Program-made: the position numbers and the translations under genes | Part shown: positions 18,875 to 27,571 of the stretch, one piece after another | How positions within the stretch are numbered: the first letter of the stretch is position 1 | How the letters are laid out: every line of letters begins with the position of its first letter | Assembly: GCF_022602565.1 (NCBI RefSeq) | Contig: NZ_JALBCV010000003.1 | Coordinates: 63,273 to 127,272 of the forward strand | DNA: 64,000 nt | DNA from: Rosenbergiella metrosideri | Lineage (GTDB): Bacteria; Pseudomonadota; Gammaproteobacteria; Enterobacterales; Enterobacteriaceae | Direction of reading: 5' to 3' | Notes under the pieces: model-generated | The model's database searches: none | Seen by the model: the letters and a program-made list of their open reading frames with translations, nothing else | What the model was told of the DNA's origin: nothing

Positions 18875-20260
18875 TTAGGTTAATTCATCAAATACCGCTA
18901 ACGCATCCGCTAATTTTTTGACTGGATAAACCTTCATGCCGCTTGGTGGGTTTTTCGGTGCATTCGCCGCTGGGACAATAGCCCGCGTAAAGCCATGTTT
19001 ACTGGCTTCTGAGATACGCTCCTGACCACTGGGTACTGGGCGTATCTCTCCCGCCAGTCCCACTTCGCCGAAGATAACCAAGTCTTGTGGCAGCGCGCGA
19101 TCACGTAAGCTAGATACCATTGCTAAGAGAAGTGCTAAATCAGCACTGGTCTCCGTGACTTTTACCCCTCCGACCACGTTCACGAATACATCTTGATCCG
19201 CCATCTGTAAGCCACCATGGCGGTGCAGGACAGCTAGCAAGATCGCCAGTCGGTTTTGTTCGAGTCCTACTGCCACACGACGAGGGTTGCCCATTAAGGA
19301 ATGGTCGACGAGGGCTTGAATTTCCACCAGCAGAGGGCGCGTACCTTCCCATACCACCATGACAGAGCTTCCCGGCGTGACCTCGTCTCCTCGCGAGAGA
19401 AAAATAGCTGAGGGATTACTCACTTCCCGCATTCCCTGCTCGGTCATCGCGAACACACCCAGCTCGTTCACCGCTCCAAAGCGGTTTTTATGGCTGCGTA
19501 AGGTCCGAAAACGCGAGTCGGTGTCGCCATCCAGTAACACAGAACAGTCGATACAGTGTTCCAACACTTTTGGACCGGCCAAGGAACCGTCTTTCGTTAC
19601 ATGGCCTACCATAACAATCGCCACATTACGGGTTTTCGCAAAACGCGTTAGATAGGCTGCTGTTTCACGAACTTGCGCAACACTTCCCGGCGATGATTGG
19701 ACATCCGCCATATGCATCACTTGAATGGAGTCAATCACCATTAATTGCGGTGTTTCGGTTTCAGCAATTTGGCAGATCTCTTCGATACTCGTTTCTGACA
19801 GCATGTTCAGATGCGTCGTCGGTAAACCCAGCCGATGTGCACGCATCGCCACTTGTTGTAACGACTCTTCACCTGTTACATACAGCGTTTTCATCTGTTC
19901 AGACAACTTACAGAGCGTCTGCAGTAAGAGTGTCGATTTACCGGCGCCTGGGCTTCCGCCGATCAGAATGGCGCTGCCGGGGACGACACCGCCGCCCAGT
20001 ACTCGATCGAACTCTTTAAAGCCCGTTGAAAAACGCGGTAATGCTTCGAGGCTGATCTCGGAGAGCTTTTGGACCTTACTGCCACCCGTACTGCCTGCAT
20101 AGCCAGATAAGCGCTCATTTCTCGCAACAGTAGGTGATGCGGCGAGCCGAACTTCAGTAATAGTATTCCATGCATGGCAGGCACTACACTGCCCCTGCCA
20201 ACGAGGATAGTCTGCGCCACACTCGTTACAGACAAAGGCGCGTTTCGCTGCTTTAGCCAA
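18875..20260 (-). CDS. radA: DNA repair protein RadA
   Basis: RadA is a RecA-like ATPase that promotes branch migration in recombinational repair. The 461-residue product has an N-terminal four-cysteine zinc finger (CNECG and CSAC, residues 11-30), Walker A GGSPGAGKSTLLLQ (about 102-115), the RadA-specific KNRFGAVNELGVF motif (about 257-269) and a C-terminal Lon-protease-like domain with GEVGLAGEIRPV. Start MAKAAKRAFVCNECG as in E. coli. It lies 13 nt downstream of serB and probably forms an operon serB-radA, with nadR next. Confidence 0.97.
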   Translation of the reverse strand: MAKAAKRAFVCNECGADYPRWQGQCSACHAWNTITEVRLAASPTVARNERLSGYAGSTGGSKVQKLSEISLEALPRFSTGFKEFDRVLGGGVVPGSAILIGGSPGAGKSTLLLQTLCKLSEQMKTLYVTGEESLQQVAMRAHRLGLPTTHLNMLSETSIEEICQIAETETPQLMVIDSIQVMHMADVQSSPGSVAQVRETAAYLTRFAKTRNVAIVMVGHVTKDGSLAGPKVLEHCIDCSVLLDGDTDSRFRTLRSHKNRFGAVNELGVFAMTEQGMREVSNPSAIFLSRGDEVTPGSSVMVVWEGTRPLLVEIQALVDHSLMGNPRRVAVGLEQNRLAILLAVLHRHGGLQMADQDVFVNVVGGVKVTETSADLALLLAMVSSLRDRALPQDLVIFGEVGLAGEIRPVPSGQERISEASKHGFTRAIVPAANAPKNPPSGMKVYPVKKLADALAVFDELT

Positions 20261-20273
20261 GATAACTCCTTAA

Positions 20274-21251
20274 TTAACGCGATTCATGATTTAGGCTTCC
20301 AGTCAGAATACACAAGACTCCCGTCAGGTCAGCAAAACGAATCGCAACTTCACTCTTCTCATTAACTTTCGGCTTCGCATGGTAAGCGATCCCTAATCCC
20401 GCCGCTTGGATCATCACTAAATCGTTGGCACCATCACCAATCGCCACCGTCTGTGACCGAGGGAGCTCATAGCGAGCGGTTAATTTTTCGAGGAAAGTGG
20501 CTTTATATTTCGCATCGACAATATCGCCTAACACCTGCCCCGTCAGTTTACCGTTAACAATCTCTAGCTGATTCGCCGCAACGGCGCTCAATTTTAATTT
20601 TTGTTGTAAGTAATCAGCAAAGAAAGTAAAGCCACCGGAAGCGATAGCAACCTGCCATCCCCGTGACTGTAAGGTGTCTACCATCAATTCTAGACCTGGC
20701 ATGAGCGGTAAGCGGTCCAAGACCTGTTGTAAAATCGCCTCATCGGCTCCGGCTAACTGCGCCACACGCTCCCTTAAGCTTTGTTGGAAATCCAGCTCCC
20801 CGCGCATCGCTTTTTCCGTGACTTGAGCCACTTGTTCGCCGCAACCGGCCAATACCGCAATTTCATCGATACACTCAACCTCGATTGCCGTAGAATCCAT
20901 ATCCATCACCAGCAGACCAGGCTGCTGTAATTCAGGCAGTTGGCCAAGGGCCGCAACATCAAGCTCGAACTGGTAAGCTAACTTGCGGGCTTCGGTAGTA
21001 AGTGAACCCGCTAGCCTGAGCACTGTATACTCGCCCACGCACCAGGCACTGACTAATACCAACGCGCCGTCGAGTTGCTGCTGGAAATCGGTCAGGCACT
21101 GTTTATCCAGAGAGCGACCAAAGAGTAACCAGCCACTACGGCCTGCACGGTAATCGAGGGGCATAACTTCATCCCCATTTAACGAAAGCGGCAATCCTGG
21201 CCATGCTGTAACATCCGTAGGTAAATCAGACCAACTTAATCGGTTTGGCAT
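20274..21251 (-). CDS. serB: Phosphoserine phosphatase SerB
   Basis: SerB dephosphorylates phosphoserine, the last step of serine synthesis. It is a HAD-superfamily enzyme of 325 residues with the nucleophile motif VMDMDSTAIEVECIDE (about 117-132), IASGGFTFFADYL, and the Mg-binding GDGANDLVMIQAAGLG. The N terminus carries a degenerate ACT-like domain. The start at 21251 is set by AGGAG five nt upstream and matches E. coli MPN...; the in-frame extension to 21284 has no support. It diverges from smp. Confidence 0.96.
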   Translation of the reverse strand: MPNRLSWSDLPTDVTAWPGLPLSLNGDEVMPLDYRAGRSGWLLFGRSLDKQCLTDFQQQLDGALVLVSAWCVGEYTVLRLAGSLTTEARKLAYQFELDVAALGQLPELQQPGLLVMDMDSTAIEVECIDEIAVLAGCGEQVAQVTEKAMRGELDFQQSLRERVAQLAGADEAILQQVLDRLPLMPGLELMVDTLQSRGWQVAIASGGFTFFADYLQQKLKLSAVAANQLEIVNGKLTGQVLGDIVDAKYKATFLEKLTARYELPRSQTVAIGDGANDLVMIQAAGLGIAYHAKPKVNEKSEVAIRFADLTGVLCILTGSLNHESR

Positions 21252-21369
21252 TGGTGCTCCTGAACAAACATTAAAACCCGGCAAAAGGCTACCCCGATCG
21301 GCCCAGCCATGGCAACATAAACCCTCATCTGAGCCGATGATTTATGAAAAAAAATGAGAAGCTATTCAC

Positions 21370-22017
21370 ATGCAGAAGCCAAAAATTAACATTCAACTTC
21401 ATAGAACGGTGATTGTTTTAGCCTGTCTAGCCTTAATGGTGCTATTAATGCAGGGGGCATCATGGTTCAGTTCGAGCCGACAAGAGGTCGAAACATCGCA
21501 AGCTGCAGAGCTCTCTCAGGGCTTAGCGAATCAAGTGGCCTTCAGTTTACTGCCCTACTTCACGCAGAGTGAGATTGATCTGCCAGCTGTCACCGGAATA
21601 CTGCACCATTTAGCGCAACAACCGCGGGTAATCGACGTGTCACTTTATGATGTGGATGGATCGCGGCTGGCGCACAGTGGTCAACAGATGAGCGTTAGGG
21701 ATCGGTTAGGTCTAGCCGGCGAGCACGCAGGTAGCTATTCCACTCGACAAATTGTGGTCCCCCTACAAACCCGCGAGGGGCCGCAAGGCTACTTAAGGCT
21801 GACGTTGGATACCCACACCTTAGCTAGCGAAGCACGGCATGTGGATAATACCACCAACTTACTTCGCTTAATGCTATTGCTGTCCCTCGCCATCGGTATT
21901 ATTTTGGCGAGGACACTGCTACGCGACCAACGGACGCATTGGCAACAATCCCCCTATTTACTGACTGCACATCGCCCCATCCCGCCAAAGCGTGATGAGG
22001 AGAGATATAAGCAGTAA
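21370..22017 (+). CDS. smp: Smp/YtjB family membrane protein
   Basis: A 215-residue membrane protein of unknown function, homologous to E. coli YtjB (Smp, 214 residues). It has an N-terminal transmembrane helix (about residues 13-32, VIVLACLALMVLLMQGASWF), a periplasmic region of about 120 residues containing RVIDVSLYDVDGSRLAHSG, and a second helix (about 160-180, LLRLMLLLSLAIGIILAR) preceded by the conserved TLDTHTLASEARHVDNTTN segment. It diverges from serB as in E. coli but here its downstream neighbour is yjjG. Confidence 0.9.
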   Translation: MQKPKINIQLHRTVIVLACLALMVLLMQGASWFSSSRQEVETSQAAELSQGLANQVAFSLLPYFTQSEIDLPAVTGILHHLAQQPRVIDVSLYDVDGSRLAHSGQQMSVRDRLGLAGEHAGSYSTRQIVVPLQTREGPQGYLRLTLDTHTLASEARHVDNTTNLLRLMLLLSLAIGIILARTLLRDQRTHWQQSPYLLTAHRPIPPKRDEERYKQ

Positions 22018-22024
22018 GTGCACA

Positions 22025-22705
22025 CTAGACTAATAATGCCTGTAACTCACTTAGGGTAGAAACTTGCCAGTCGGGCTTGATGGTTTCGGGAAGGGGTTTA
22101 TCACCATGATCCAACCAACAGGTTTTCATTCCTGCATTGATGCCCCCGGCGATATCCGACTCTGGCGTGTCGCCGAGCATCAGCGTGCGTTCAGGCTGGC
22201 ACCCTTCCAGTTGTTCCAAGGTGTGCTGGAAAATTTCAGGTGCGGGTTTTGCCAGCCCGAATTGCTCGGAAATAGTCAGAACCTGAAAATAGTCTCCAAA
22301 GCCAGTGCTGGCTAAACGTGCATGCAATAAGTCGGTAAAACCATTAGTGATGATGCCAATACGAACATGTGGAGCAATCGCCTCTAACAGCGCTTTCGCA
22401 CCAGGAAGGGGCTGACAAATCTCAGCCATCGAGGATAAAAATTGTTGATTCAGCGTGCTCGCCGGAAGATTAAGGACCTTCGCCCAAGGGTCGAAGCGTC
22501 GTGTTTTAAGTTGCTCCGCATCAATTTCATGTTGCTGGTACGCCGTCCATAGCGGCTTATTTAACGCCTGATAATTTTGGTAGTCTTCACGGCTAAACGT
22601 AACACCGTGCTGCGCAAACATCTTGTTTAGCCCTTTGTAGGCATCGAATTCAAACAGTGTCTCATCAGCATCAAATAAGATGCAGTCGAATTGTTTTATC
22701 AGCAT
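22025..22705 (-). CDS. yjjG: Pyrimidine 5'-nucleotidase YjjG
   Basis: YjjG is a HAD phosphatase that hydrolyses UMP, dTMP and non-canonical pyrimidine nucleotides, protecting against mutagenic analogues. The 226-residue product has motif I ILFDADETLFEFDAY (residues 9-23; the Asp pair is the nucleophile and acid), motif II IGIITNGFTDLLHARL, the lysine in GLAKPAPEIFQHTL and motif IV MLGDTPESDIAGG. The order holD-rimI-yjjG on one strand is as in E. coli; the gene meets smp tail to tail with only a few nt between. Confidence 0.95.
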   Translation of the reverse strand: MLIKQFDCILFDADETLFEFDAYKGLNKMFAQHGVTFSREDYQNYQALNKPLWTAYQQHEIDAEQLKTRRFDPWAKVLNLPASTLNQQFLSSMAEICQPLPGAKALLEAIAPHVRIGIITNGFTDLLHARLASTGFGDYFQVLTISEQFGLAKPAPEIFQHTLEQLEGCQPERTLMLGDTPESDIAGGINAGMKTCWLDHGDKPLPETIKPDWQVSTLSELQALLV

Positions 22706-22723
22706 AGTGCCTCAGAAATAGGA

Positions 22724-23164
22724 TTATAGGGTTAACGCCATGATCAGCGCATCCTCACGCCCGGTCGCGCTCGGATAATAATTAGGCCGCCGTGACACTT
22801 CATTGAAGTCCAGCGATTCATATAGCGCTATCGCCGCGAGGTTTGAGGCGCGAACTTCAAGCCACAGCATCATCACACCGCGTTCCAACAATTGCTCGCT
22901 TAGCGCGGTAATAAGCTGGCGCGCGATACCACGACGTTGAAAAGTGGGAGAAACCGCAATATTGAATAATGAGGCCTCGTCGAGGACGACTTGGCAAATG
23001 GCGAAACCGGCGAGTTCGCCCTCGTCGTCAGCGCGTAAATTTAGAAACCGTTCACCTTGGTTAGCTTGGAAGGTCGCTGCACTCCAAGGATGTGAATGGC
23101 ATTGGGTTTCAATCGCGAAAGCTGACTGCCAATCCTCGGGGAGAAGCTCAGAGATTATCGTCAT
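22724..23164 (-). CDS. rimI: Ribosomal protein bS18 alanine N-acetyltransferase RimI
   Basis: RimI acetylates the N-terminal alanine of ribosomal protein S18. It is a GNAT enzyme of 146 residues with the acetyl-CoA loop QRRGIARQLI (about 77-86), the preceding LFNIAVSP strand, and the C-terminal WLEVRASNLAAIALYESLDF and NYYPSATGREDALIM. The ATG at 23164 lies inside the holD end (17-nt overlap); a GTG two codons earlier is also possible. Overlap with holD implies coupled translation. Confidence 0.94.
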   Translation of the reverse strand: MTIISELLPEDWQSAFAIETQCHSHPWSAATFQANQGERFLNLRADDEGELAGFAICQVVLDEASLFNIAVSPTFQRRGIARQLITALSEQLLERGVMMLWLEVRASNLAAIALYESLDFNEVSRRPNYYPSATGREDALIMALTL

Positions 23165-23546
23165 AGTCACAAAATTGCTGCCATAAGGTACGTTTAGCCT
23201 CAGCCGTATTGACTAAGGTAGTAAAAGACGGAGAGTGGAGTTGCTGAGCAGCATAACGATGTTGCGGTTCATGGCCCACAAACCAAAGTAAACACGATAA
23301 GGATTGAGGGAGTAAAGGCAATTGCTCTACCGTCAGATAGAGTACGTAAGCCGTTTCAATCGCGATACTCCGCAGCACATCGTGAATAAAAGGATGGTGG
23401 ATCTCGTCACGCTGTAACCCGACGATCACTAATTGAGTCGTCGGTTTGATAGCCAGCGCGACCTCGCCATGTAAGACTTCGGGGCGCCGTAAACGGTACT
23501 GGTCGATCCCCATTTGCGCTAATAACCCGTCTCGTCTCTCTGTCAT
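23148..23546 (-). CDS. holD: DNA polymerase III psi subunit HolD
   Basis: HolD (psi) joins the clamp loader and, with HolC, links it to single-stranded DNA binding protein. The 132-residue product starts [20 protein letters not shown], matching E. coli MTSRRD..LGITQW.LRRP, and ends [13 protein letters not shown]. Divergence in the middle is usual for this subunit. It is the first gene of holD-rimI-yjjG and diverges from rsmC across about 100 nt. Confidence 0.93.
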   Translation of the reverse strand: MTERRDGLLAQMGIDQYRLRRPEVLHGEVALAIKPTTQLVIVGLQRDEIHHPFIHDVLRSIAIETAYVLYLTVEQLPLLPQSLSCLLWFVGHEPQHRYAAQQLHSPSFTTLVNTAEAKRTLWQQFCDYDDNL

Positions 23547-23648
23547 TTTTATCCACTCAACAAATGCTTACGTTGCTATGCTAGCAAAACCATCGAACCT
23601 GCGCCAATAAACCTCTATAATCGCCCCACTTATGAAAGAGGAGTTACC

Positions 23649-24677
23649 ATGTCTGCTTATATGCCGGCCAGCGAAGTACTGTTGCGCCACGAGGAAGAGT
23701 TCGAACATCGCCATATTATTTTTGCGGGTGATCTGCAGGATATGTTGCCAGCACAATTAACCACGGCCTCTACCCGTGTTTTTACACAGCAATTCCACCA
23801 CTGGCAAGCATTAAGCCAGCAATTGGGTGAACGCGCGCAATTTGGACTTTATGCGACCGCTGAACACTTAGCAGGCTGCGATACCCTCATTTATTACTGG
23901 CCTAAAAACAAGCCAGAAGCCGCTTTCCAGCTTACAAACCTGCTCGCTCTGTTACCCGTTGGTAGCGATCTTTTCGTGGTCGGTGAAAACCGCAGTGGGG
24001 TTCGTAGCGCCGAAAATGTTATCGAACAGTTTAGCGCTCTTGAGAAAATCGATAGCGCTCGACGTTGCGGCTTATACCACGGGCGTCTTGACCAGCAAGC
24101 CACCTTCGATATCGACAGTTACTACGATGCGTATCAACTCGATCAGCTGACCATTAAAACCCTCCCAGGGGTCTTTAGTCGTGATGGATTGGATAACGGT
24201 AGTGCACTGTTACTCTCAACATTGACGCCTCATACCAAAGGTAAGGTGCTGGATCTAGGCTGTGGGGCAGGCGTACTGGCAGCAAGTTTGAAACAGCACT
24301 CGCCTAAAGTGCGTTTATGGTTGACTGATGTCAATGCGGCGGCCGTTGCAGCCAGCCAAGCAACATTGGCGTGTAACGGTATTGAAGGGGAAGTCTTCGC
24401 CAGTAATGTCTTTTCTGACGTTCAAGGTCGATTCGATATGATCCTCTCTAACCCTCCGTTCCATGAAGGGCTACAAACCAGCTTAGACGCGGCCTATGCG
24501 CTCATTCGCGGCGCGGCAAACCATTTGAACAGTGGCGGTGAACTGAGAATTGTCGCTAATGCCTTTTTACCGTACCCACAAGTTTTGGAAGAGACTTTCG
24601 GGCATTACGAAATTCTGGCACAAACCGGAAAGTTCCGCGTATACCGTAGTGTTTGGGGAAGAACTAAGCGCACGTAA
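23649..24677 (+). CDS. rsmC: 16S rRNA m2G1207 methyltransferase RsmC
   Basis: RsmC methylates G1207 of 16S rRNA in the assembled 30S subunit, using SAM. The 342-residue protein (E. coli 343) has a duplicated Rossmann architecture: a degenerate N-terminal half and an active C-terminal half with motif [16 protein letters not shown] (about 200-214) and the catalytic NPPF in [11 protein letters not shown] (about 263-273). Start [18 protein letters not shown] with a good GAGGAG ribosome binding site. It marks the end of the E. coli 99-minute synteny. Confidence 0.96.
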   Translation: MSAYMPASEVLLRHEEEFEHRHIIFAGDLQDMLPAQLTTASTRVFTQQFHHWQALSQQLGERAQFGLYATAEHLAGCDTLIYYWPKNKPEAAFQLTNLLALLPVGSDLFVVGENRSGVRSAENVIEQFSALEKIDSARRCGLYHGRLDQQATFDIDSYYDAYQLDQLTIKTLPGVFSRDGLDNGSALLLSTLTPHTKGKVLDLGCGAGVLAASLKQHSPKVRLWLTDVNAAAVAASQATLACNGIEGEVFASNVFSDVQGRFDMILSNPPFHEGLQTSLDAAYALIRGAANHLNSGGELRIVANAFLPYPQVLEETFGHYEILAQTGKFRVYRSVWGRTKRT

Positions 24678-24686
24678 CCTTGCCAA

Positions 24687-24708
24687 TCTCTTCGCGAAAG
24701 CGAAGAGA
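24687..24708 (+). terminator. Probable rsmC terminator with GAAA tetraloop
   Basis: A perfect 9-bp stem (24687-24695 with 24700-24708) closes a GAAA loop and is followed by CTTTACTTTCCT, T-rich but interrupted. It begins 9 nt after the rsmC stop. Confidence 0.65.
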
Positions 24709-24861
24709 CTTTACTTTCCTTCCAGCCAAAGGCGCGATCCCGCTATCCAATATTGCCTCAGCCACTAGACTCTTTATTTCTGCGATACATTTAGCGAATT
24801 TGGTTTATACTTTGCCACCTAATAGTGAAATTAGGCATCTGCATGATAAGGGAGATAACCG

Positions 24862-25320
24862 ATGAGCCTGCAATCCGTTCGAGCGTTTTTTGCGGAGCAT
24901 GCCCCCGATATTGAAGTGATCGAGATGAATCAAAGCACCGCAACTGTCGAGATGGCCGCCCGAGCACATGGCGTTGCACCTGGGCAAATCGCTAAGACCT
25001 TATCACTCAAAATAAAAAATAATATCGTATTGATCGTGATGCGCGGTGATACACGGTTAGACAATAAAAAGTTGAAAGACACCTTTGGCGCAAAGGCCAG
25101 AATGTTGACCGTTGACGAAGTGATCATGGCGACTGGCCACCCGGTTGGCGGTGTGTGTCCTTTTGGTCTCGAAAATCCGTTACAGATTTATTGTGACCGT
25201 AGCCTAGAAGCATTCGATGAAGTCTTACCGGCAGCAGGGGCGATTCATAGCGCTGTCCGTCTCTCCCCCCAGCGTATGGCTGAGTTAACAGACGCCAAAT
25301 GGATTGACGTCTGCCAATAA
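24862..25320 (+). CDS. YbaK/EbsC-type aminoacyl-tRNA editing domain protein
   Basis: This 152-residue cytoplasmic protein is a free-standing YbaK/ProXp-type editing domain, a family that hydrolyses mischarged tRNA (Ala- or Cys-tRNAPro and others). Typical features are the AKTLSLKI strand with the conserved lysine, VMRGDTRLDNKKLK, the GHPVGGVCPFG loop (about 93-103) that lines the substrate pocket, and a C-terminal AVRLSP segment. It is shorter than YbaK proper and closer to the YeaK/ProXp-y-like group, so the exact charged tRNA is unknown. It stands alone, convergent with the next MFS gene. Confidence 0.85.
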   Translation: MSLQSVRAFFAEHAPDIEVIEMNQSTATVEMAARAHGVAPGQIAKTLSLKIKNNIVLIVMRGDTRLDNKKLKDTFGAKARMLTVDEVIMATGHPVGGVCPFGLENPLQIYCDRSLEAFDEVLPAAGAIHSAVRLSPQRMAELTDAKWIDVCQ

Positions 25321-25322
25321 AA

Positions 25323-26543
25323 TTACTGGCGCTCTACCCCTTCTGCGCCAGAAATTTTCATTCCTCGGGTTTCTCGTCCAAACGCTGCCAAGATAAAAAT
25401 CAGCACCGCGACCGTTCCGGCAACAATAGCCATGCCTATACCATAATTACCGCCATTCACCGCAGCAATCTTCGACTGTAGCGTGGCGTTAACCGACGCA
25501 ATCAGGTTACCGAGTTGGTATACGAATCCAGGAAGTACCGCGCGCGCATTAGCAGGAACCAATTCAGTCAGCCAGCTTGGAATGACGCCCCACGCCCCTT
25601 GCACCATGAATTGCATTAGGAAGGCACCGACACCAATCATAATGGAACCACTGGCGAACGCCCAAAGCGGCAGAACCGGTAAGGCAAGAAACGCGGCAAT
25701 CATAATCGCTTTTTTACGACCAATCTTTTCTGATAACACCCCGAAGAATACACCCCCCAACATCGCGGCAATATTGTAGCAAATCGCAATAATACTCACT
25801 GTGTGCGCATCAAATTGGTGCTGAACCTTCAAAAAGGTTGGATAAAGATCTTGGGTTCCGTGGCTAAAAAAATTGAAGCAAGCCATTAACAGTACAAGGT
25901 AGCCACAGACACGAAGATTACTTCTAATAATCGGCAGTAAAGCATGGTTCTCTTTGCGCGCTTTCGAGGCAAGCCACACCGGTGATTCTGGCACTTTGAA
26001 ATAGATAAAGGGCAGCAATAGTACCGGCAGAGCGCCTATTAAGAACATGCCACGCCAACCGACATGCTCATAAAACAGGCCGAAAATGATTGAGGCTAGC
26101 AAATAGCCACAAGGATATCCGGCCTGAAAAATCCCCGACATCAGTCCGCGTGAGCGATCGGGTATTGTCTCCATCGCCAATGACGAAGCGACACCCCAGA
26201 TTCCCCCCATCGCCACGCCATACACTACGCGTAGCGCGAGGAAAATAGTGAATGTGGGAGACCAAGCGGACAACAACTCAAACACCGAAAAAAGTGCGAC
26301 GTTAAACATGAGGATAGGGCGTCGACCATATTTCTCTGCGAGGCGGCCAAAAATCAATGCGCCGATAGGACGAACCGCTAGCGTTAGCATGATAGCGACT
26401 GAAATATCAGTGACTGAGGTATTGAAATACCCTGCGAGATCACTCAATACAAATACTAAAATAAAAAAGTCGAATGCATCAAGCATCCAACTTAGAAAAC
26501 TTGCCGTCGCAACATTACGCTGCGTTGATGTCCAACCAAACAT
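25323..26543 (-). CDS. MFS transporter, sialate/lactate-type (SHS) proton symporter
   Basis: A 406-residue inner-membrane carrier with about twelve helices. The N terminus (SFLSWMLDAFDFFILVFVLS), the loop GRLAEKYGRRPILMFN and the repeat FGVLSEKIGRKKAIMIA resemble the sialate:H+ symporter family of the major facilitator superfamily (NanT and Jen1-like carboxylate carriers). It most likely takes up a monocarboxylate or similar acid; no catabolic genes for sialic acid are near, so sialate uptake is unlikely. Only 2 nt separate its stop from that of the YbaK-like gene. Confidence 0.82.
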   Translation of the reverse strand: MFGWTSTQRNVATASFLSWMLDAFDFFILVFVLSDLAGYFNTSVTDISVAIMLTLAVRPIGALIFGRLAEKYGRRPILMFNVALFSVFELLSAWSPTFTIFLALRVVYGVAMGGIWGVASSLAMETIPDRSRGLMSGIFQAGYPCGYLLASIIFGLFYEHVGWRGMFLIGALPVLLLPFIYFKVPESPVWLASKARKENHALLPIIRSNLRVCGYLVLLMACFNFFSHGTQDLYPTFLKVQHQFDAHTVSIIAICYNIAAMLGGVFFGVLSEKIGRKKAIMIAAFLALPVLPLWAFASGSIMIGVGAFLMQFMVQGAWGVIPSWLTELVPANARAVLPGFVYQLGNLIASVNATLQSKIAAVNGGNYGIGMAIVAGTVAVLIFILAAFGRETRGMKISGAEGVERQ

Positions 26544-26906
26544 AGTTCTATCCTAGCCAGTAAAAGAAAAAATACCCCACCGCTACGCGCGATAAGAAGG
26601 GAAAGCCTTATAATTTTGTTTACCCTTTATAGCATCTTTTACATCCCGAAAAAGCGCCTACCACATCACAAAAAGCTAAATGTAACAATAAACTAGCGAC
26701 TCTCAGCACATCAGAACTTGTCACTATCGCCATCAAAATCATTAGCATAATTATATTATAAGCTCGTGTTATATCAGCGACATCATTGGTGACTCGACGG
26801 AAAAAGGCTTATATTTTCGTTTAAAAAAAACGAGAAAAGGAGGAAATAAGGGGAACGGGAGGAGGATATTAGATAAGGGGCATCATCATAGATCCCCCTC
26901 GTAATC
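26544..26906. other. Intergenic region without a recognisable gene
   Basis: These 363 nt between two minus-strand genes are AT-rich, with a TTTTCGTTT/AAACGAGAAAA imperfect inverted repeat near 26813-26837 followed by a purine-rich block. No convincing reading frame, RNA or promoter could be assigned; the regulatory region of the MFS gene should lie at the left end. Confidence 0.5.
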
Positions 26907-27347
26907 TTAACGGTAGATAATTTCGCCTGAGAACATACGCAAAATTTTACCTTCCGCATCGGTAATCAGCACATAACTGCCACCGAAGTAAGTCCAATGA
27001 CTTCCCGCACTCGGTGCCGGAAGTTTACGCAACTGCCATTTACTGATGGTGTACTGCGCGGTGCGGTACATTGCAGGAACAATATCGCCTGCTTGATATT
27101 GTTTAAAATCACCCGTGAAGCTCGCGAGTTCGAGAGGATCGTTGAATTTTTTCGCTTCAGGCTCGCTCGGTGCTGCGGGGGCAGGTTGCTCGACCGCTGG
27201 TTGTTGTACGTCAGGTACGGTAGCGGGCTGATTCACAGTGGTTTCACTGTCATCCGTCTCATGATGATCAGCACAACTCACGGTTAAAAATGAAACGGTT
27301 AGCCCTACCACTAATGCCTTAGCAGTGGAAGATAATGAATTAAACAT
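26907..27347 (-). CDS. RcnB-like exported protein
   Basis: The 146-residue protein has a hydrophobic signal sequence (residues about 9-25) ending TVSC, then a Pro/Glu/Val-rich low-complexity linker (about 35-65), then a domain with YQAGDIVPAMYRTAQYTI, LPAPSAGSHWTYFGGSYVL and ITDAEGKILRM. That spacing of tyrosines, Pro-x-x-Gly-x-x-Trp and a final beta-strand is the pattern of the RcnB family, periplasmic proteins tied to nickel/cobalt homeostasis and envelope stress. The lipobox is imperfect (Thr at -3), so a lipid anchor is possible but unproven. No rcnA or rcnR lies nearby, so a metal role is inference. Confidence 0.75.
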   Translation of the reverse strand: MFNSLSSTAKALVVGLTVSFLTVSCADHHETDDSETTVNQPATVPDVQQPAVEQPAPAAPSEPEAKKFNDPLELASFTGDFKQYQAGDIVPAMYRTAQYTISKWQLRKLPAPSAGSHWTYFGGSYVLITDAEGKILRMFSGEIIYR

Positions 27348-27523
27348 ACTGACTCCTGATGACCTGAAAACCGTACAACAACGGACGTGATGGCTAAGGC
27401 CTCTATCATAGCATTAGTTAGGAATTTAACGATCAGTTATTGCTGAAAGTTCGTGCTGGATAGGAAGGGCCAAATGGTCACTAAAAATTGAACACTCCCT
27501 GGCATAGGCGACAAATGACTCCC

Positions 27524-27553
27524 ATAAAAAAGAGCGCGACCTGCGCGCTCTTT
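27524..27553 (-). terminator. gabTP terminator
   Basis: An 8-bp GC-rich stem (27531-27538 with 27544-27551) is followed on the minus strand by six T, about 20 nt past the gabP stop. Confidence 0.85.
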
Positions 27554-27571
27554 CTCATTTATCGCTTCGAA

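Noticed and set aside
26813-26837. TTTTCGTTT/AAACGAGAAAA inverted repeat as a terminator
   Set aside because: The stem is AT-rich with a mismatch, and it is not next to a stop codon.
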